Assembly (NCBI GenBank): GCA_013297775.1
Contig: JAAFIL010000008.1
Coordinates: 1 to 64,000 of the forward strand
Length of the DNA: 64,000 nucleotides
Direction of reading: 5' to 3'
Source of the DNA: Bacteroidota bacterium
GTDB taxonomy: Bacteria; Bacteroidota; Bacteroidia; B-17B0; Aurantibacillaceae
A program made the position numbers and the translations under genes. The notes under the pieces are model-generated. The model worked only from the letters and a program-made list of their open reading frames with translations, ran no database searches and was not told the DNA's origin. Shown in pieces: positions 52,291-62,293 of this stretch (positions are counted from its first letter, which is position 1; each line of letters opens with the position of its first letter).

Positions 52291-52426
52291 ACCCTCGCCC
52301 TTACCCTAAAGCCTCACCTTCTTCAAACTTAGCGTAACATCAAACAAAAAGGGAAACACCTATTGGCATCTCCCCTTTCAACATACATTTAACCTCAGTT
52401 AAAAATAAAAAGTTAAAAGTAAAAAT

Positions 52427-55400
52427 CTAATTAAGTACTAATTTCAAAATAGCTTGTTCTCCTTCGCTATTTAACTTCACTAAATAAATACCTCTGTTAA
52501 ACGTATCTACCGGAATTTCAGTTAATACTTCTTGCGACTGCAACGTATAAACTAATTTACCTTGGCTATCGTAAAGGGTTAGCTCATAACGTTTAGAAGC
52601 CGTATTTTTTACCACAAACTGATGTTGTGCAGGATTAGGATATAACTGCAAATTTCCAATACTCGACAAAGGTGTTAACCCGAAAGCAAATGCAACACAA
52701 GTAGAAGCCGTTTTAACACATCCATTAACATCGGTTACAGTTAACGTGTAACAACCGGGTAATACATTTGCCACCGATGGTGTAGTGGCGGCAATGGGTT
52801 GCCAACTATAAGTATAAGGGGCTGAACCACCTATTACCGTCGAACTTAAACTACCATTGGGGCAACTGCCACAACTCGCATTCGTATGAGTGGCTGTTAC
52901 GGTTAAATTTCCAGAAGGATTAATTGAAACCGTTGAAATAACCGCCACGGTACAACTGTTGGCATCACTTACAACCGTTGTATAAACATTAGCACATAAA
53001 TTTGTACAATTAGGGGTTAAGCACCCATTGCTGCTCGTGTAAAAATAAGTGGGCGTTCCTCCACTAGCCGTTATCGAAAACGCACCTACACAAACGCCAC
53101 TGCATGCAGTAGCCGTTGTTGAACTGCTTGCCAATAAAACAGGAGGTTGTGCAATCGTAACATTAGTATTACTTATACAACCACCTACCGACCGCAACGT
53201 TACCGAATAAATACCTGCACATAAATTAGCACTTGGCATGGTTGCACTCACGCCATTAACCGAATAAGTAAAGGGTGCGCCCAAACCCGTAGCCGAAGCA
53301 TTAATTATTCCATTACAACTTCCAAAACAAGAGGCATTGGTTTTAGTTACCGCCGCAAACAGGGGCAAAGGATTTACCGTTATTGTTATTGGAGCATTTC
53401 CACTACACGCACCATTGTTTCCAAGTATCGAATACGTGCTGGTAACCGAAGGCATTACCGTAAATGTAACGGGTGTTAAACTCGAACCAGACCCAACTAA
53501 TCCACCCGGATTAAGGCTATAACTATTTGCACCAATCACCGAAATAACGGCGGTATTCCCCACACAAATCGGATTGGGTAATGCCGTTACCGTTAAGTTT
53601 ACTGTTGGTAAAACGCTTACACTACCAACCGCTACACCGCTGCACCCGTTCGTGGTTCCTGTTACGGTATAAACCGTACTTAACGTTGGAGTTACAGTGA
53701 TGGGATTAATAACAGCACCATTGCTCCAACTATAAGTAGTAGCTCCCGATGCGGTTAACGTTGTACTAAATCCTAAACAAATGCTAGTAGAATTAACACT
53801 AACAACTGGCAATGGTGTTACATTAACAGTAGTGGTTTGTGTAATGGTAGAAGAACAACCTGCATTAGCCGCAGTAATAGAATAATTGGTTGTTGCAGAA
53901 GGGTTAACAACAAAAGGAGGCGTAGTTAAATTACTTGGGCTTAACGTATAAGCGGTAGAACCCGTAACACCAATAGTAGCCGCTTGTCCGGCACAAATAC
54001 CAGAAGGAATAGTTGTAACCGTTAAACTCGGTAACGCCGCAACCGTAATGGTTTTAACAACCGTGTTGCTGCCGCTTATACTAGATGCTATTAAAGTAGT
54101 TGAATAAACGCCTGGCACATTATAAACCACACTTGGGTTGGTAGCCGTGGAGGTAGATGGTAGCCCGCCTTGAAAGGTCCAATTGTACGTGGTTGCAGTA
54201 GTGCTGGTATTCGTATAATTAACAGTAGTAGAGGCACAAACCGCCGCAGGTGCATTAAAGTTAGCCGAAGGTGTAGCGGCTGCCGTAAACGAAATGTTTA
54301 TATTATCAACGTAGATCGGTTGGCCATAATGCCCTCTATTAACAAGGGCTATCATAACACTACTTTGGCCTGCATAGGTATTTAAGTTGATGCCTTCTTT
54401 ACGCCATTGGGCGGCTGTTGGGGTAAATAAACTAACGCTATTGTTGGGTGCTGTTCCAAGAGTGGTACCTCCTTTTAAATAAATACTAGTCCACGAAGCA
54501 CCACAATTGGTTGACAAACGGAGTTCTAAAGTATCAGAAAAAGAAGCGTTATATTGTGAATAGGCCACATCGAACGATAAGCTGGCTTGAGCAACGGCAC
54601 TAAAATTATAGCGTGGGGTGCGCAATTCATCGCGGGTGTTAGCGGCATCTAAATTATAATTATCAAACATGGCACAGGCACTGCTTGTTCCAAAGCCCCC
54701 TACTCCATTTCGTAAGGTCCAAAAAATATTATCTTGGTCTATATTTAACGCCGTCCAATTGGGTGGCAAAATAGTTCCGCCTTGAAAACCTTCGTTTAAT
54801 GGCAAACTGCCCGGACTAACGACTGTAATATAACCCGTTTTAGATATAGCATTAGAACCATTGGCGTTAGATGCAGTTAACGATACCGAATAAGTACCCG
54901 GGCTTGCCCAAGTAACAGAAGGGTTGGTGGCATTTGATACGGCTGGCGTTCCGCCCTGAAAATTCCAAGTATAAGTAGTAGGATTAAACGCATAAAGGGT
55001 ACTATCTAAAAATTGAACCGCAAATCCGGGACACACATTGCGCGTAAGCGTATAAAAATTGGCAACGGGTGCATTTCCTAAAGTAGCATTAGCACAATTC
55101 ATGGCTGCAAAAGCATCTATACGTCCTGCACCAAGCGACCCTGCAAGTGTAGCGGTGTTTACCGAATAAATATTAACAGCCGTTGACGAAATACAATTTA
55201 ACACAGCAGCTTGCGTCATTAACGGATTTTTTGAAAGCATTAAACCCGCTAACCCCGCCACTAAAGGCGTTGCCATTGATGTTCCTGATTGATTGCCATA
55301 AGTATTAGAAGGTAAAGTGCTTAATATATTTTCGCCAGGTGCCGAAATATCAATCCAAGAACCATAATTACTGAACCCCGATTTGACATCGGTAGTACCT

Positions 55401-56404
55401 GTTGAGGCAACCGCGTAAACATTGCTATAACCCGCTGGATAAAACACCGTAGAAACCCCACTGTTACCCGCTGCGGCTATTACTATACAGCCACGGTTCC
55501 AAGCATAATTAATAACGCTTTGCTCGGCTGCCGACGAACCACTACCGCCCCAAGAGCAAGAAATAACACGCGCTCTCACTTTGGCAGCATAAATAATACC
55601 GCCATACCCGTTGGCAATACCTGTGTTAGAGCCTGAATTTAATTGACACTTCACGCCAATTAATTTTACATTAAAGCCAATAGCAGCAATACCTACACCG
55701 TTGTTGGTGCGCGCACCCACAATACCCGCACAATGCGTACCGTGGCTCATTCCGTTGGTAGGCGGGTTCGGGTTATTGTCGTTATCGGCGGCATCCCACC
55801 CGTTAATGTCATCTATATAACCGTTGTTATCATCATCAATATTATTACCTGCAATTTCTCCAGGGTTAACCCATAAATTTGGACTCAAATCGGGATGAGT
55901 AATATCTACCGCATTATCAATAACCGCTACGGTAATATTTGAATTGCCTGAAAACACGTTCCAAGCATTGGTAGCATTAATTTTGGTAAGGTGCCATTGC
56001 GAACCCAATTGTGGGTCGTTAGGGGTTAAAGTGGTGCGTGTAAGTGGCACTTTTTCGGCATACTCCACACTTGCATTTAATTTTAAGGTTTCGATAAAAG
56101 CATCTACCTTAGAAAAATCAGTAAACTTAATTTTTAAAATATGTTGAAGAGTTACATCATCGTTGGCTTGGTAAAAAGGCTTTTCGATTTTAGTTACACC
56201 CACTTTTGCAAAACTACTTTCAAAAGCTGGTAACAAAGTGGGCGCAATAGCTTGTGGATTAGCTGCCTTTAGTAACTTGAGTGTGCCTGTTTTAAATTTC
56301 ACATATATTTCGCCATCTGTGTAATCTTTATAAACAGATTGGGCTAAAGTAGTAAGAGATAAAAGCGAGCAGCCAATGGCTAGAATAAAATATTTTTTCT
56401 TCAT
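52427..56404 (-). CDS. Subtilisin-like serine protease with PKD domains and T9SS sorting domain
   Basis: A 1325-residue secreted S8-family protease. Signal peptide about 1-21; an inhibitor-like propeptide about 25-125. The catalytic domain (about 130-440) shows the Asp in VAVIDNAVDITHPDL, the His in SHGTHCAGIVGA, the oxyanion Asn in AAAGNSG and the Ser in GTSMATPLVAG. A PKD domain follows (about 445-530), then a jelly-roll module (about 535-700), another PKD, several Ig-like and SprB-type repeats (e.g. CFGSCNGIINASATG), and a T9SS type A sorting domain (LQLYPNPAQHQ to LKLVLN). All catalytic residues are intact. It probably degrades protein outside the cell. A weak hairpin (52350-52378, AAAAGGGA against TCCCCTTT) may end transcription. 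Confidence 0.93.
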   Translation of the reverse strand: MKKKYFILAIGCSLLSLTTLAQSVYKDYTDGEIYVKFKTGTLKLLKAANPQAIAPTLLPAFESSFAKVGVTKIEKPFYQANDDVTLQHILKIKFTDFSKVDAFIETLKLNASVEYAEKVPLTRTTLTPNDPQLGSQWHLTKINATNAWNVFSGNSNITVAVIDNAVDITHPDLSPNLWVNPGEIAGNNIDDDNNGYIDDINGWDAADNDNNPNPPTNGMSHGTHCAGIVGARTNNGVGIAAIGFNVKLIGVKCQLNSGSNTGIANGYGGIIYAAKVRARVISCSWGGSGSSAAEQSVINYAWNRGCIVIAAAGNSGVSTVFYPAGYSNVYAVASTGTTDVKSGFSNYGSWIDISAPGENILSTLPSNTYGNQSGTSMATPLVAGLAGLMLSKNPLMTQAAVLNCISSTAVNIYSVNTATLAGSLGAGRIDAFAAMNCANATLGNAPVANFYTLTRNVCPGFAVQFLDSTLYAFNPTTYTWNFQGGTPAVSNATNPSVTWASPGTYSVSLTASNANGSNAISKTGYITVVSPGSLPLNEGFQGGTILPPNWTALNIDQDNIFWTLRNGVGGFGTSSACAMFDNYNLDAANTRDELRTPRYNFSAVAQASLSFDVAYSQYNASFSDTLELRLSTNCGASWTSIYLKGGTTLGTAPNNSVSLFTPTAAQWRKEGINLNTYAGQSSVMIALVNRGHYGQPIYVDNINISFTAAATPSANFNAPAAVCASTTVNYTNTSTTATTYNWTFQGGLPSTSTATNPSVVYNVPGVYSTTLIASSISGSNTVVKTITVAALPSLTVTTIPSGICAGQAATIGVTGSTAYTLSPSNLTTPPFVVNPSATTNYSITAANAGCSSTITQTTTVNVTPLPVVSVNSTSICLGFSTTLTASGATTYSWSNGAVINPITVTPTLSTVYTVTGTTNGCSGVAVGSVSVLPTVNLTVTALPNPICVGNTAVISVIGANSYSLNPGGLVGSGSSLTPVTFTVMPSVTSTYSILGNNGACSGNAPITITVNPLPLFAAVTKTNASCFGSCNGIINASATGLGAPFTYSVNGVSATMPSANLCAGIYSVTLRSVGGCISNTNVTIAQPPVLLASSSTTATACSGVCVGAFSITASGGTPTYFYTSSNGCLTPNCTNLCANVYTTVVSDANSCTVAVISTVSINPSGNLTVTATHTNASCGSCPNGSLSSTVIGGSAPYTYSWQPIAATTPSVANVLPGCYTLTVTDVNGCVKTASTCVAFAFGLTPLSSIGNLQLYPNPAQHQFVVKNTASKRYELTLYDSQGKLVYTLQSQEVLTEIPVDTFNRGIYLVKLNSEGEQAILKLVLN

Positions 56405-56497
56405 GGTAAATAATCTTAACTAAAATAGCGTTAAATGAATATAAAACAAAATTTTAGGTCTATTTTAGGTCGAAATTTTTTGTAATTTGAAAAAGAT

Positions 56498-57439
56498 ATG
56501 GCACGGATTGCAGTTATAGATTGTGGTACAAATACGTTTAATTTGCTGATAGCAGAGGCGGATAGCGTTCAACAAACGGTTCAACGCTTGTTTTCAACAC
56601 GTATTCCAGTTAAGTTAGGTCAACAAGGTATTAACAAAGGTTTTATTGCTTTTGAACCCTATCAACGTGGTTTAGAAGCCTTAAAGGTTTTTCACCAACA
56701 CATCGAACAACAAGAAGTAACTTCGATTTTAGCCTTTGCCACCTCTGCCATTCGCGACGCACAAAACGGAGATGCGTTTATTGAAGATGCTCGAAACCGT
56801 TATGCTATTTCCATTCAAAAGATTGATGGCAACGAAGAAGCCCGCCTCATCTACGAAGGCAATAAACGTGCGGTTCAATTAAATGAAGAGTTATCGCTCA
56901 TTATGGATATTGGCGGCGGTAGCACCGAATTTATTTTATGCAATGCCAATCAAATTTTTTGGAAACAAAGTTTTCAATTAGGGGCGGCGCGCTTGCTCGA
57001 TAAATTTCAACCTTCTGACCCTATTACTTTAGCCGAACAAACAGCTATATACGATTATTTAAAAACTGAATTACAACCTTTAACCCATGCCATTCAAAAA
57101 CTGGGATTGCCGCATGCCTTAATTGGTTCTTCAGGAGCTTTTGACTCTGTTATTGAGATGATACATTTTCAATTTGGAGGCGAGCCGTTAAGCCCTTCCA
57201 AAACTGAATACACCATTAATATACCCTATTACCAAGCCATTGCCAATCAATTGATAGCTTCTACAACCCAGCAACGGCGGCAAATGCCAGGACTTTTAGA
57301 AATGCGAGTGGACATGATGGTTATATCTTGTTTATTAATGAATGTCATCTTGCAAACTTATCCCATTCCAACATTTAAAGCCTCTTCTTACTCTTTAAAA
57401 GAAGGGGCATTGTTTTCGTTTTTAGAGAATAAAAAATAA
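56498..57439 (+). CDS. Ppx/GppA-family exopolyphosphatase
   Basis: A 313-residue ASKHA-fold phosphatase. The phosphate-1 motif is AVIDCGTNTFNLLIAE near 5-20, a second block is ILAFATSAIRDAQNGDAF, and the phosphate-2 motif is IMDIGGGSTEFILCN near 140. Only the two N-terminal ASKHA lobes are present, without the C-terminal HD-like part of E. coli Ppx, as in other Bacteroidota. It removes terminal phosphate from polyphosphate or pppGpp. Confidence 0.92.
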   Translation: MARIAVIDCGTNTFNLLIAEADSVQQTVQRLFSTRIPVKLGQQGINKGFIAFEPYQRGLEALKVFHQHIEQQEVTSILAFATSAIRDAQNGDAFIEDARNRYAISIQKIDGNEEARLIYEGNKRAVQLNEELSLIMDIGGGSTEFILCNANQIFWKQSFQLGAARLLDKFQPSDPITLAEQTAIYDYLKTELQPLTHAIQKLGLPHALIGSSGAFDSVIEMIHFQFGGEPLSPSKTEYTINIPYYQAIANQLIASTTQQRRQMPGLLEMRVDMMVISCLLMNVILQTYPIPTFKASSYSLKEGALFSFLENKK

Positions 57440-57692
57440 AATCTATGCTTTTAAATGTTGAGAAATAAAGTATTCATTGGTGCTTTTTTATTCGTGCTTT
57501 GATAGGTCTTAAAAAATGAAACCATTTAAGTTAAAAGATGGTTATACTCATTCCTTCCTAAGTTTGATAAGCCCATCTTTATAAATTTTTCTTTTTATAT
57601 TTGATAAACTTTTAACATTAATACTGTTCAATATAACAGGCATCAGTTGTATTTAAAAGTTTAACGAATTGAATAAAAAATTATCTGCATCT
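57440..57692. other. AT-rich interval before the AIPR gene
   Basis: No gene is supported. The interval presumably holds the promoter of the AIPR gene; several TTTG and TA-rich stretches near 57600-57660 could act as boxes, but none is a full match. Confidence 0.4.
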
Positions 57693-59561
57693 ATGTATCT
57701 TACTGAAAAAATTAGTTTAGAGTTAACGTATTTTAAAAAACTTCATGAAACATTTAGCGTTCAATTAGGTTCAAAATCGGTATTAGTAAAAGATTTACCA
57801 GAAAATATCATTTACATGCTTTTAACGGCATCTTTAGCAATGGATGTAAGTGAAGAAGAATTTTTTGAACATTTTAAAATAACCGATAAATCTATAACAG
57901 GTAACCATGAAATGCTAGTAGATGCTTATGCGTTGATAGATACCGACGATAGCAAAGAAAAACACCTTCATGTTTTTCAGTTTAAAATTCACAATACCAC
58001 AGGACACGCCGCTTCACCTAAAGAGGTTTATCAATTTACGAGTTTAATTAATGATGTATTTTTACATCCAGAATTAAAGCAAGACTACCACAATACGGCC
58101 ATTCAAGAAATGAAAACGCTTGTAGATAATTTTGTTTTGGCTAACAGACGCAACAAAGTTAAATTCAAATGCCATTATATTAATAACGTAATTGGTATTT
58201 CTAAAGCAAACGAAAAAGATTTTGAACTTTTAAATAGATTTACCTTTGACCGAGAAACCCATGGTTTTGAGGTGCAAGTATTTGGTATAGCCGATATCGA
58301 AGATTTAGCTTTAGACGGTAAAATTAGAGTAGGTAAAGAAGTTATTAATATAGAATATGAAGACCAACATGCGTATCGTTACGAAAATAATAGTACTAAA
58401 AAAGAACTCGGATTGCCCGGTCAAACCTTAGTTGGTATGGTTAATGTTAATGAACTAATTCGTTTACAAAATAAATACCACCGAAATCAACTATACTCCG
58501 AAAATATCAGGCTTTATTTAGGAGATAGAGCCGCCGTTAATAAAGATATTATTTACACCATTACCTCCGACGAAAGCCAATGGTTTCCTTACATGAATAA
58601 TGGTATTAGTATTATATGCGATTCTTTAAAACTTGGTACACCATCTTCAAAAAAAAATATAAGTGTTGAGTTAGAAAATATGCAAATCATAAACGGCTGC
58701 CAAACTGTAAATGCTTTGTATAGTGCTAAATACAATGAAGAAACAAAAAATAATTTCAAGGCTTCTAAAGTACTAGTTAAAATATACCAAATTGAACCTA
58801 CACAAGAACGCTTCAAATTGTCAATTATTAAAGCCACTAATAATCAAAATGCAGTTAAAACATCCTCTTTGGTGGCAAACGATCCTATTCAAATAGCTAT
58901 TCAAAAAAAACTAAATGTATTGGGCTTTCTTTACGATCGAAAAGGTGAAGCTAAAGCAACAGGAAGAGAAGGAAAAGTGATAAACATGATTAATGCTGCC
59001 TTAGCCTACAGAGCCGTGTTTTGGTTTGCCGCTCAACAACTCCGTTCGGGTATTGGGCAAGGACGCGTTTTCAAAAACGAAGAGTACAAACGCTTATTTA
59101 AAAACGATTACTTAGAAGAAGAAAATTTAGAAAAGCTCAACACACTTACCTCTGAGTTATTAGTATCAACACTTTTGCTAGATAAGATGAGAGAATTAAT
59201 AAATATAAATTCTGAGAAATATAAAGACCTAGTGATTTTTAAAAAGAGTTTGTATTATTTGGTAGGTCTTTATTACGCTAATCACAAATCCTCAATAGAT
59301 GAACTAATTAAAACATTAGTGGGCTTAATATATGAAAATAATCCTCAGAAAATTCAAAATTTTAAAGGTGTTGATGCGTTTATAGAAACTATACCTAATC
59401 AATTTGACGATTTAGTAAAAAATTACTCAGCATTTTATAATCAATTGGACGCAGATAAAAAAGATATAGATAATTTACTTAAAAGTTCAACTTTCGGTAA
59501 AGGTTTTCATGCCATTCCCGCTATTCAAAGTGCCTTGCTTACCATTGATAACGACAACTAA
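57693..59561 (+). CDS. AIPR-family abortive-infection phage-resistance protein
   Basis: About 622 residues from the ATG at 57693; an in-frame TTG eight codons upstream (57669) would give 630. The family signature is clear in the middle: NNGISIICDSL, MQIINGCQTVNALY and, after the VLVKIYQIE strand, IIKATNNQNAVKTSSL, followed by LYDRKGEAKATG. The N-terminal 200 residues resemble the nuclease-like region of AIPR proteins (VDAYALIDTDDSKE, LHVFQFKIHN). The family is linked to abortive infection against phages. No methyltransferase, Lon-like protease or other known partner is adjacent; the gene stands alone between Ppx and a regulator, so it may act as a single-gene defence or have lost its partners. 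Confidence 0.88.
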   Translation: MYLTEKISLELTYFKKLHETFSVQLGSKSVLVKDLPENIIYMLLTASLAMDVSEEEFFEHFKITDKSITGNHEMLVDAYALIDTDDSKEKHLHVFQFKIHNTTGHAASPKEVYQFTSLINDVFLHPELKQDYHNTAIQEMKTLVDNFVLANRRNKVKFKCHYINNVIGISKANEKDFELLNRFTFDRETHGFEVQVFGIADIEDLALDGKIRVGKEVINIEYEDQHAYRYENNSTKKELGLPGQTLVGMVNVNELIRLQNKYHRNQLYSENIRLYLGDRAAVNKDIIYTITSDESQWFPYMNNGISIICDSLKLGTPSSKKNISVELENMQIINGCQTVNALYSAKYNEETKNNFKASKVLVKIYQIEPTQERFKLSIIKATNNQNAVKTSSLVANDPIQIAIQKKLNVLGFLYDRKGEAKATGREGKVINMINAALAYRAVFWFAAQQLRSGIGQGRVFKNEEYKRLFKNDYLEEENLEKLNTLTSELLVSTLLLDKMRELININSEKYKDLVIFKKSLYYLVGLYYANHKSSIDELIKTLVGLIYENNPQKIQNFKGVDAFIETIPNQFDDLVKNYSAFYNQLDADKKDIDNLLKSSTFGKGFHAIPAIQSALLTIDNDN

Positions 59562-59644
59562 AAAAGAACAACTCGCTTTTATTGCTTTAAATTTTTTGAT
59601 ATAAATTCTAACATCTACGAATTGATGTATCTTTACACTTAGTT

Positions 59645-60796
59645 ATGGCAAAAATTTTAATTATTGATGACGAAAAGGCAATACGCCGTTCGATGAAAGA
59701 AATACTTGAGTTTGAAAAGTACTTAGTAGAAGAAGCCGAAGATGGGGTGCAAGGTTTAGCCTTAGCACAAAAAAATAATTACGATGTGATTTTATGCGAT
59801 ATTAAAATGCCCAAATTAGATGGCACAGAGTTATTACACAAAGTAATTGAACTGCAATTGCCAAGTGCCATCATTATGATGAGCGGACATGGCAGCATCG
59901 AAACCGCCGTGGAAGCGGTTAAAAAAGGAGCTTACGATTATTTGGCAAAACCGATTGATTTGAATCGCCTGTTGGTTAGCATTCGCAACGCTCTCGAAAA
60001 AACAGAATTGGTTACCGAAACCAAAACCTTAAAACGCCGCATTGCTAAAACAGTAGATATGATTGGCGAGTCGAAAGCCATAGATGCCATTAAAGAATTA
60101 ATCGAAAAAGTAGCCCCCACCGAAGCCAAAGTTTTAATTACGGGTAGCAATGGTAGCGGAAAAGAATTAGTAGCCAAATGGATACACGAAAAAAGCAATC
60201 GTGCCAACGGGCCTTTAATAGAAGTTAACTGTGCGGCTATACCCAGCGAGTTAATTGAAAGCGAATTATTTGGACACGAGAAAGGTTCGTTTACTAGTGC
60301 CATTGCGCAAAAGAAAGGTAAGTTTGAATTGGCCGAAGGCGGTACTTTATTTTTAGATGAAGTAGGCGACATGAGTTTAAGTGCGCAAGCCAAAGTACTA
60401 CGCGCTTTGCAAGAACATAAAATAACCCGCGTGGGTGGAGACAAAGAAATTAAAGTAAACGTAAGAGTTATTGCGGCCACCAATAAAGATTTAGAAAAAG
60501 AAATTGAAAAGGAAAATTTTAGACGCGACTTATACCACCGTTTATGTGTAATTCCCATTCATGTTCCTTCGCTAAACGACCGCAAAGACGACATTCCCTT
60601 GTTAGCCGATTATTTTTTAAATTTAATTTGTACCGAAATGGGCATGGCCGTTAAAACCATTTCTAAAGAAGGTTTAAGTTTACTGCAAGCACGCAATTGG
60701 CCAGGCAACATTCGTGAATTTAGAAACGTAATGGAACGCTTAATTATTTTAGGAGGCAAAGATATTTCGGCCACCGACGTTAACCAATTTTCTTAA
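59645..60796 (+). CDS. NtrC-type sigma-54 activator lacking a DNA-binding domain
   Basis: A 383-residue response regulator. Receiver domain 1-120 with DDEKAIRR, phospho-acceptor D52 in LCDIKMPKLDG and K102 in YLAKPIDL. AAA+ domain about 140-375 with Walker A GSNGSGKE at 167-174, ESELFGHEKGSFTSA near 205-219, Walker B GGTLFLDEVGD near 233 and the arginine-finger region RRDLYHRLCVIPI near 298. It ends GGKDISATDVNQFS with no Fis-type helix-turn-helix. The loop that touches sigma-54 is GSFTSA rather than GAFTGA. Fis-less relatives are known in Bacteroidota. It is four bases upstream of the methyltransferase gene, so the two form an operon. TATCTTTA at about 59627 is a possible -7 box. Confidence 0.88.
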   Translation: MAKILIIDDEKAIRRSMKEILEFEKYLVEEAEDGVQGLALAQKNNYDVILCDIKMPKLDGTELLHKVIELQLPSAIIMMSGHGSIETAVEAVKKGAYDYLAKPIDLNRLLVSIRNALEKTELVTETKTLKRRIAKTVDMIGESKAIDAIKELIEKVAPTEAKVLITGSNGSGKELVAKWIHEKSNRANGPLIEVNCAAIPSELIESELFGHEKGSFTSAIAQKKGKFELAEGGTLFLDEVGDMSLSAQAKVLRALQEHKITRVGGDKEIKVNVRVIAATNKDLEKEIEKENFRRDLYHRLCVIPIHVPSLNDRKDDIPLLADYFLNLICTEMGMAVKTISKEGLSLLQARNWPGNIREFRNVMERLIILGGKDISATDVNQFS

Positions 60797-60800
60797 AACT

Positions 60801-61973
60801 ATGTATTCGATTGTTTACTTAAATAAAGGCAAAGAAACCTCTTTACAACGCCGTCATCCCTGGGTTTTTTCGGGAGCCATTCAAAAAAAAGAATCCAATT
60901 TAAAAGATGGAGATATTGTAGAAGTGTATTCGGCTACCAACACTTATTTAGGAACGGGCTATTACGCCAACGGAAGCATTGCCATTCGCATCATCTCGTT
61001 TGTAAAAACAAATATTGATGTAGCCTTTTGGATTCAGAAATTAAAAACAGCTTACGAATACCGTTTACAATTGGGCATTTTAAATGATGCCACCAATGTA
61101 TGCCGTTTATTTTTTGGCGAAGGAGATGGCGCATCGGGTTTAATTTTAGATTACTACGACGGGCATGTGGTGCTTCAAGCGCATAGCGTTGGCATCTATT
61201 TACAACGCCAAGCCATTGCCCAGGCTATTGAAATCGTATTAGGCGCGCAGCTAAAAAGCATTTACGATAAAAGCTTAGAAACATTACCCAAGCAATTTAC
61301 CGAAGGGCAAAGCAACGGCTTTTTAATGGGCGCGGCACAAGAAGTAATTATAAAGGAAAATAATATTTTATTTGCGATTGATTTTATCAATGGGCAAAAA
61401 ACAGGTTTTTTTGTGGACCAACGCGATAACCGTGCTTTATTGCAACGCTACAGCAAAGGCAAAACCGTGCTTAATACCTTTTGTTACAGCGGCGGCTTTA
61501 GCATTTATGCCGCATTAGCAGGAGCCAAACAAGTGGATAGCATTGACGTTAGCGAAAAAGCTATTACCTTAACCCATCAAAATGCAACTTTAAATAAAAT
61601 AGAACACCACACCGCCTACACTGCCGATACCTTTGATTTTTTGAAAGATAAAAAACAAGTTTACGATGTGATTGTATTGGACCCGCCAGCCTTTGCCAAA
61701 AGTAGAGATAGCAAGCACCAAGCCGTTATTGGGTATAAACGTTTAAACGAAATGGCCATGCGGTTAATTAAACCAGGCGGTATTTTATTTACATTTAGTT
61801 GCAGCGGTGTTGTAGATAAATTTCTATTTTACAATACCATTACAGCCGCCGCTTTTGAAGCCAAACGCACCGTTAAATTGTTACATTATTTACACCAACC
61901 CGCCGATCATCCATTAACACCAGCCTTTCCAGAGGGTGAGTATTTAAAAGGCATGGTGGTATTTGTAGAGTGA
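60801..61973 (+). CDS. rlmI: RlmI-type 23S rRNA (cytosine-C5) methyltransferase
   Basis: A 390-residue class I methyltransferase. N-terminal PUA domain (about 1-75, RRHPWVFSGAIQKKE, then GTGYYANGSIAIRIIS), central EEHEE region (LFFGEGDGASGLILDYYDG) and a C-terminal Rossmann domain with motif I VLNTFCYSGGFSIYAALAGA, an acidic SIDVSEKAI strand and motif IV VLDPPAFAKSR. The final FSCSG segment carries the usual catalytic-site cysteine. RlmI methylates C1962 of 23S rRNA in E. coli; exact site here is inferred. Co-transcribed with the sigma-54 activator. Confidence 0.9.
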   Translation: MYSIVYLNKGKETSLQRRHPWVFSGAIQKKESNLKDGDIVEVYSATNTYLGTGYYANGSIAIRIISFVKTNIDVAFWIQKLKTAYEYRLQLGILNDATNVCRLFFGEGDGASGLILDYYDGHVVLQAHSVGIYLQRQAIAQAIEIVLGAQLKSIYDKSLETLPKQFTEGQSNGFLMGAAQEVIIKENNILFAIDFINGQKTGFFVDQRDNRALLQRYSKGKTVLNTFCYSGGFSIYAALAGAKQVDSIDVSEKAITLTHQNATLNKIEHHTAYTADTFDFLKDKKQVYDVIVLDPPAFAKSRDSKHQAVIGYKRLNEMAMRLIKPGGILFTFSCSGVVDKFLFYNTITAAAFEAKRTVKLLHYLHQPADHPLTPAFPEGEYLKGMVVFVE

Positions 61974-62293
61974 TACCATTTATAAATGTAAAATAGTCTA
62001 ATCTCCGACGAAAATTTTTAATTCTATTTCTTTAGAAATACTCGACGTAACCACTGTTATACCTGCATTTTCTGCCTCGTCGAATTAAAATTTTTCATGC
62101 AAATTTTAGGTGTTTTATAGCGTTAGATGTTTTCTTATAAAGCATCCGATTTCCTGAGATTTAGTATAACACCAACAACCAACACGTTTCTTCCTTTGCG
62201 AACATTGCGCCTTTGCGTGCCATTTTTCGTGTAACCGAATCTATAATCATTCATCGCTTTTATTTTAAAGCTATGCTTTCTCATAATTTGGCA
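61974..62293. other. Gene-free interval with inverted repeat and CTTTGCG motif
   Basis: No gene. Bases about 62004-62035 and 62078-62105 form an inverted pair (CGACGAAAATTTTTAATTC and GTCGAATTAAAATTTTTC). Bases 62187-62222 hold CCTTTGCG, TTGCGCCTTTGCGTGCCA, the same motif that is repeated in tandem at 51955-52290. Confidence 0.55.

Noticed and set aside
51946-52332. 128-codon plus-strand frame with cysteine- and leucine-rich repeats
   Set aside because: It is the CTTTGCG tandem array read in one frame; unit lengths vary in a way that would not keep a protein repeat.
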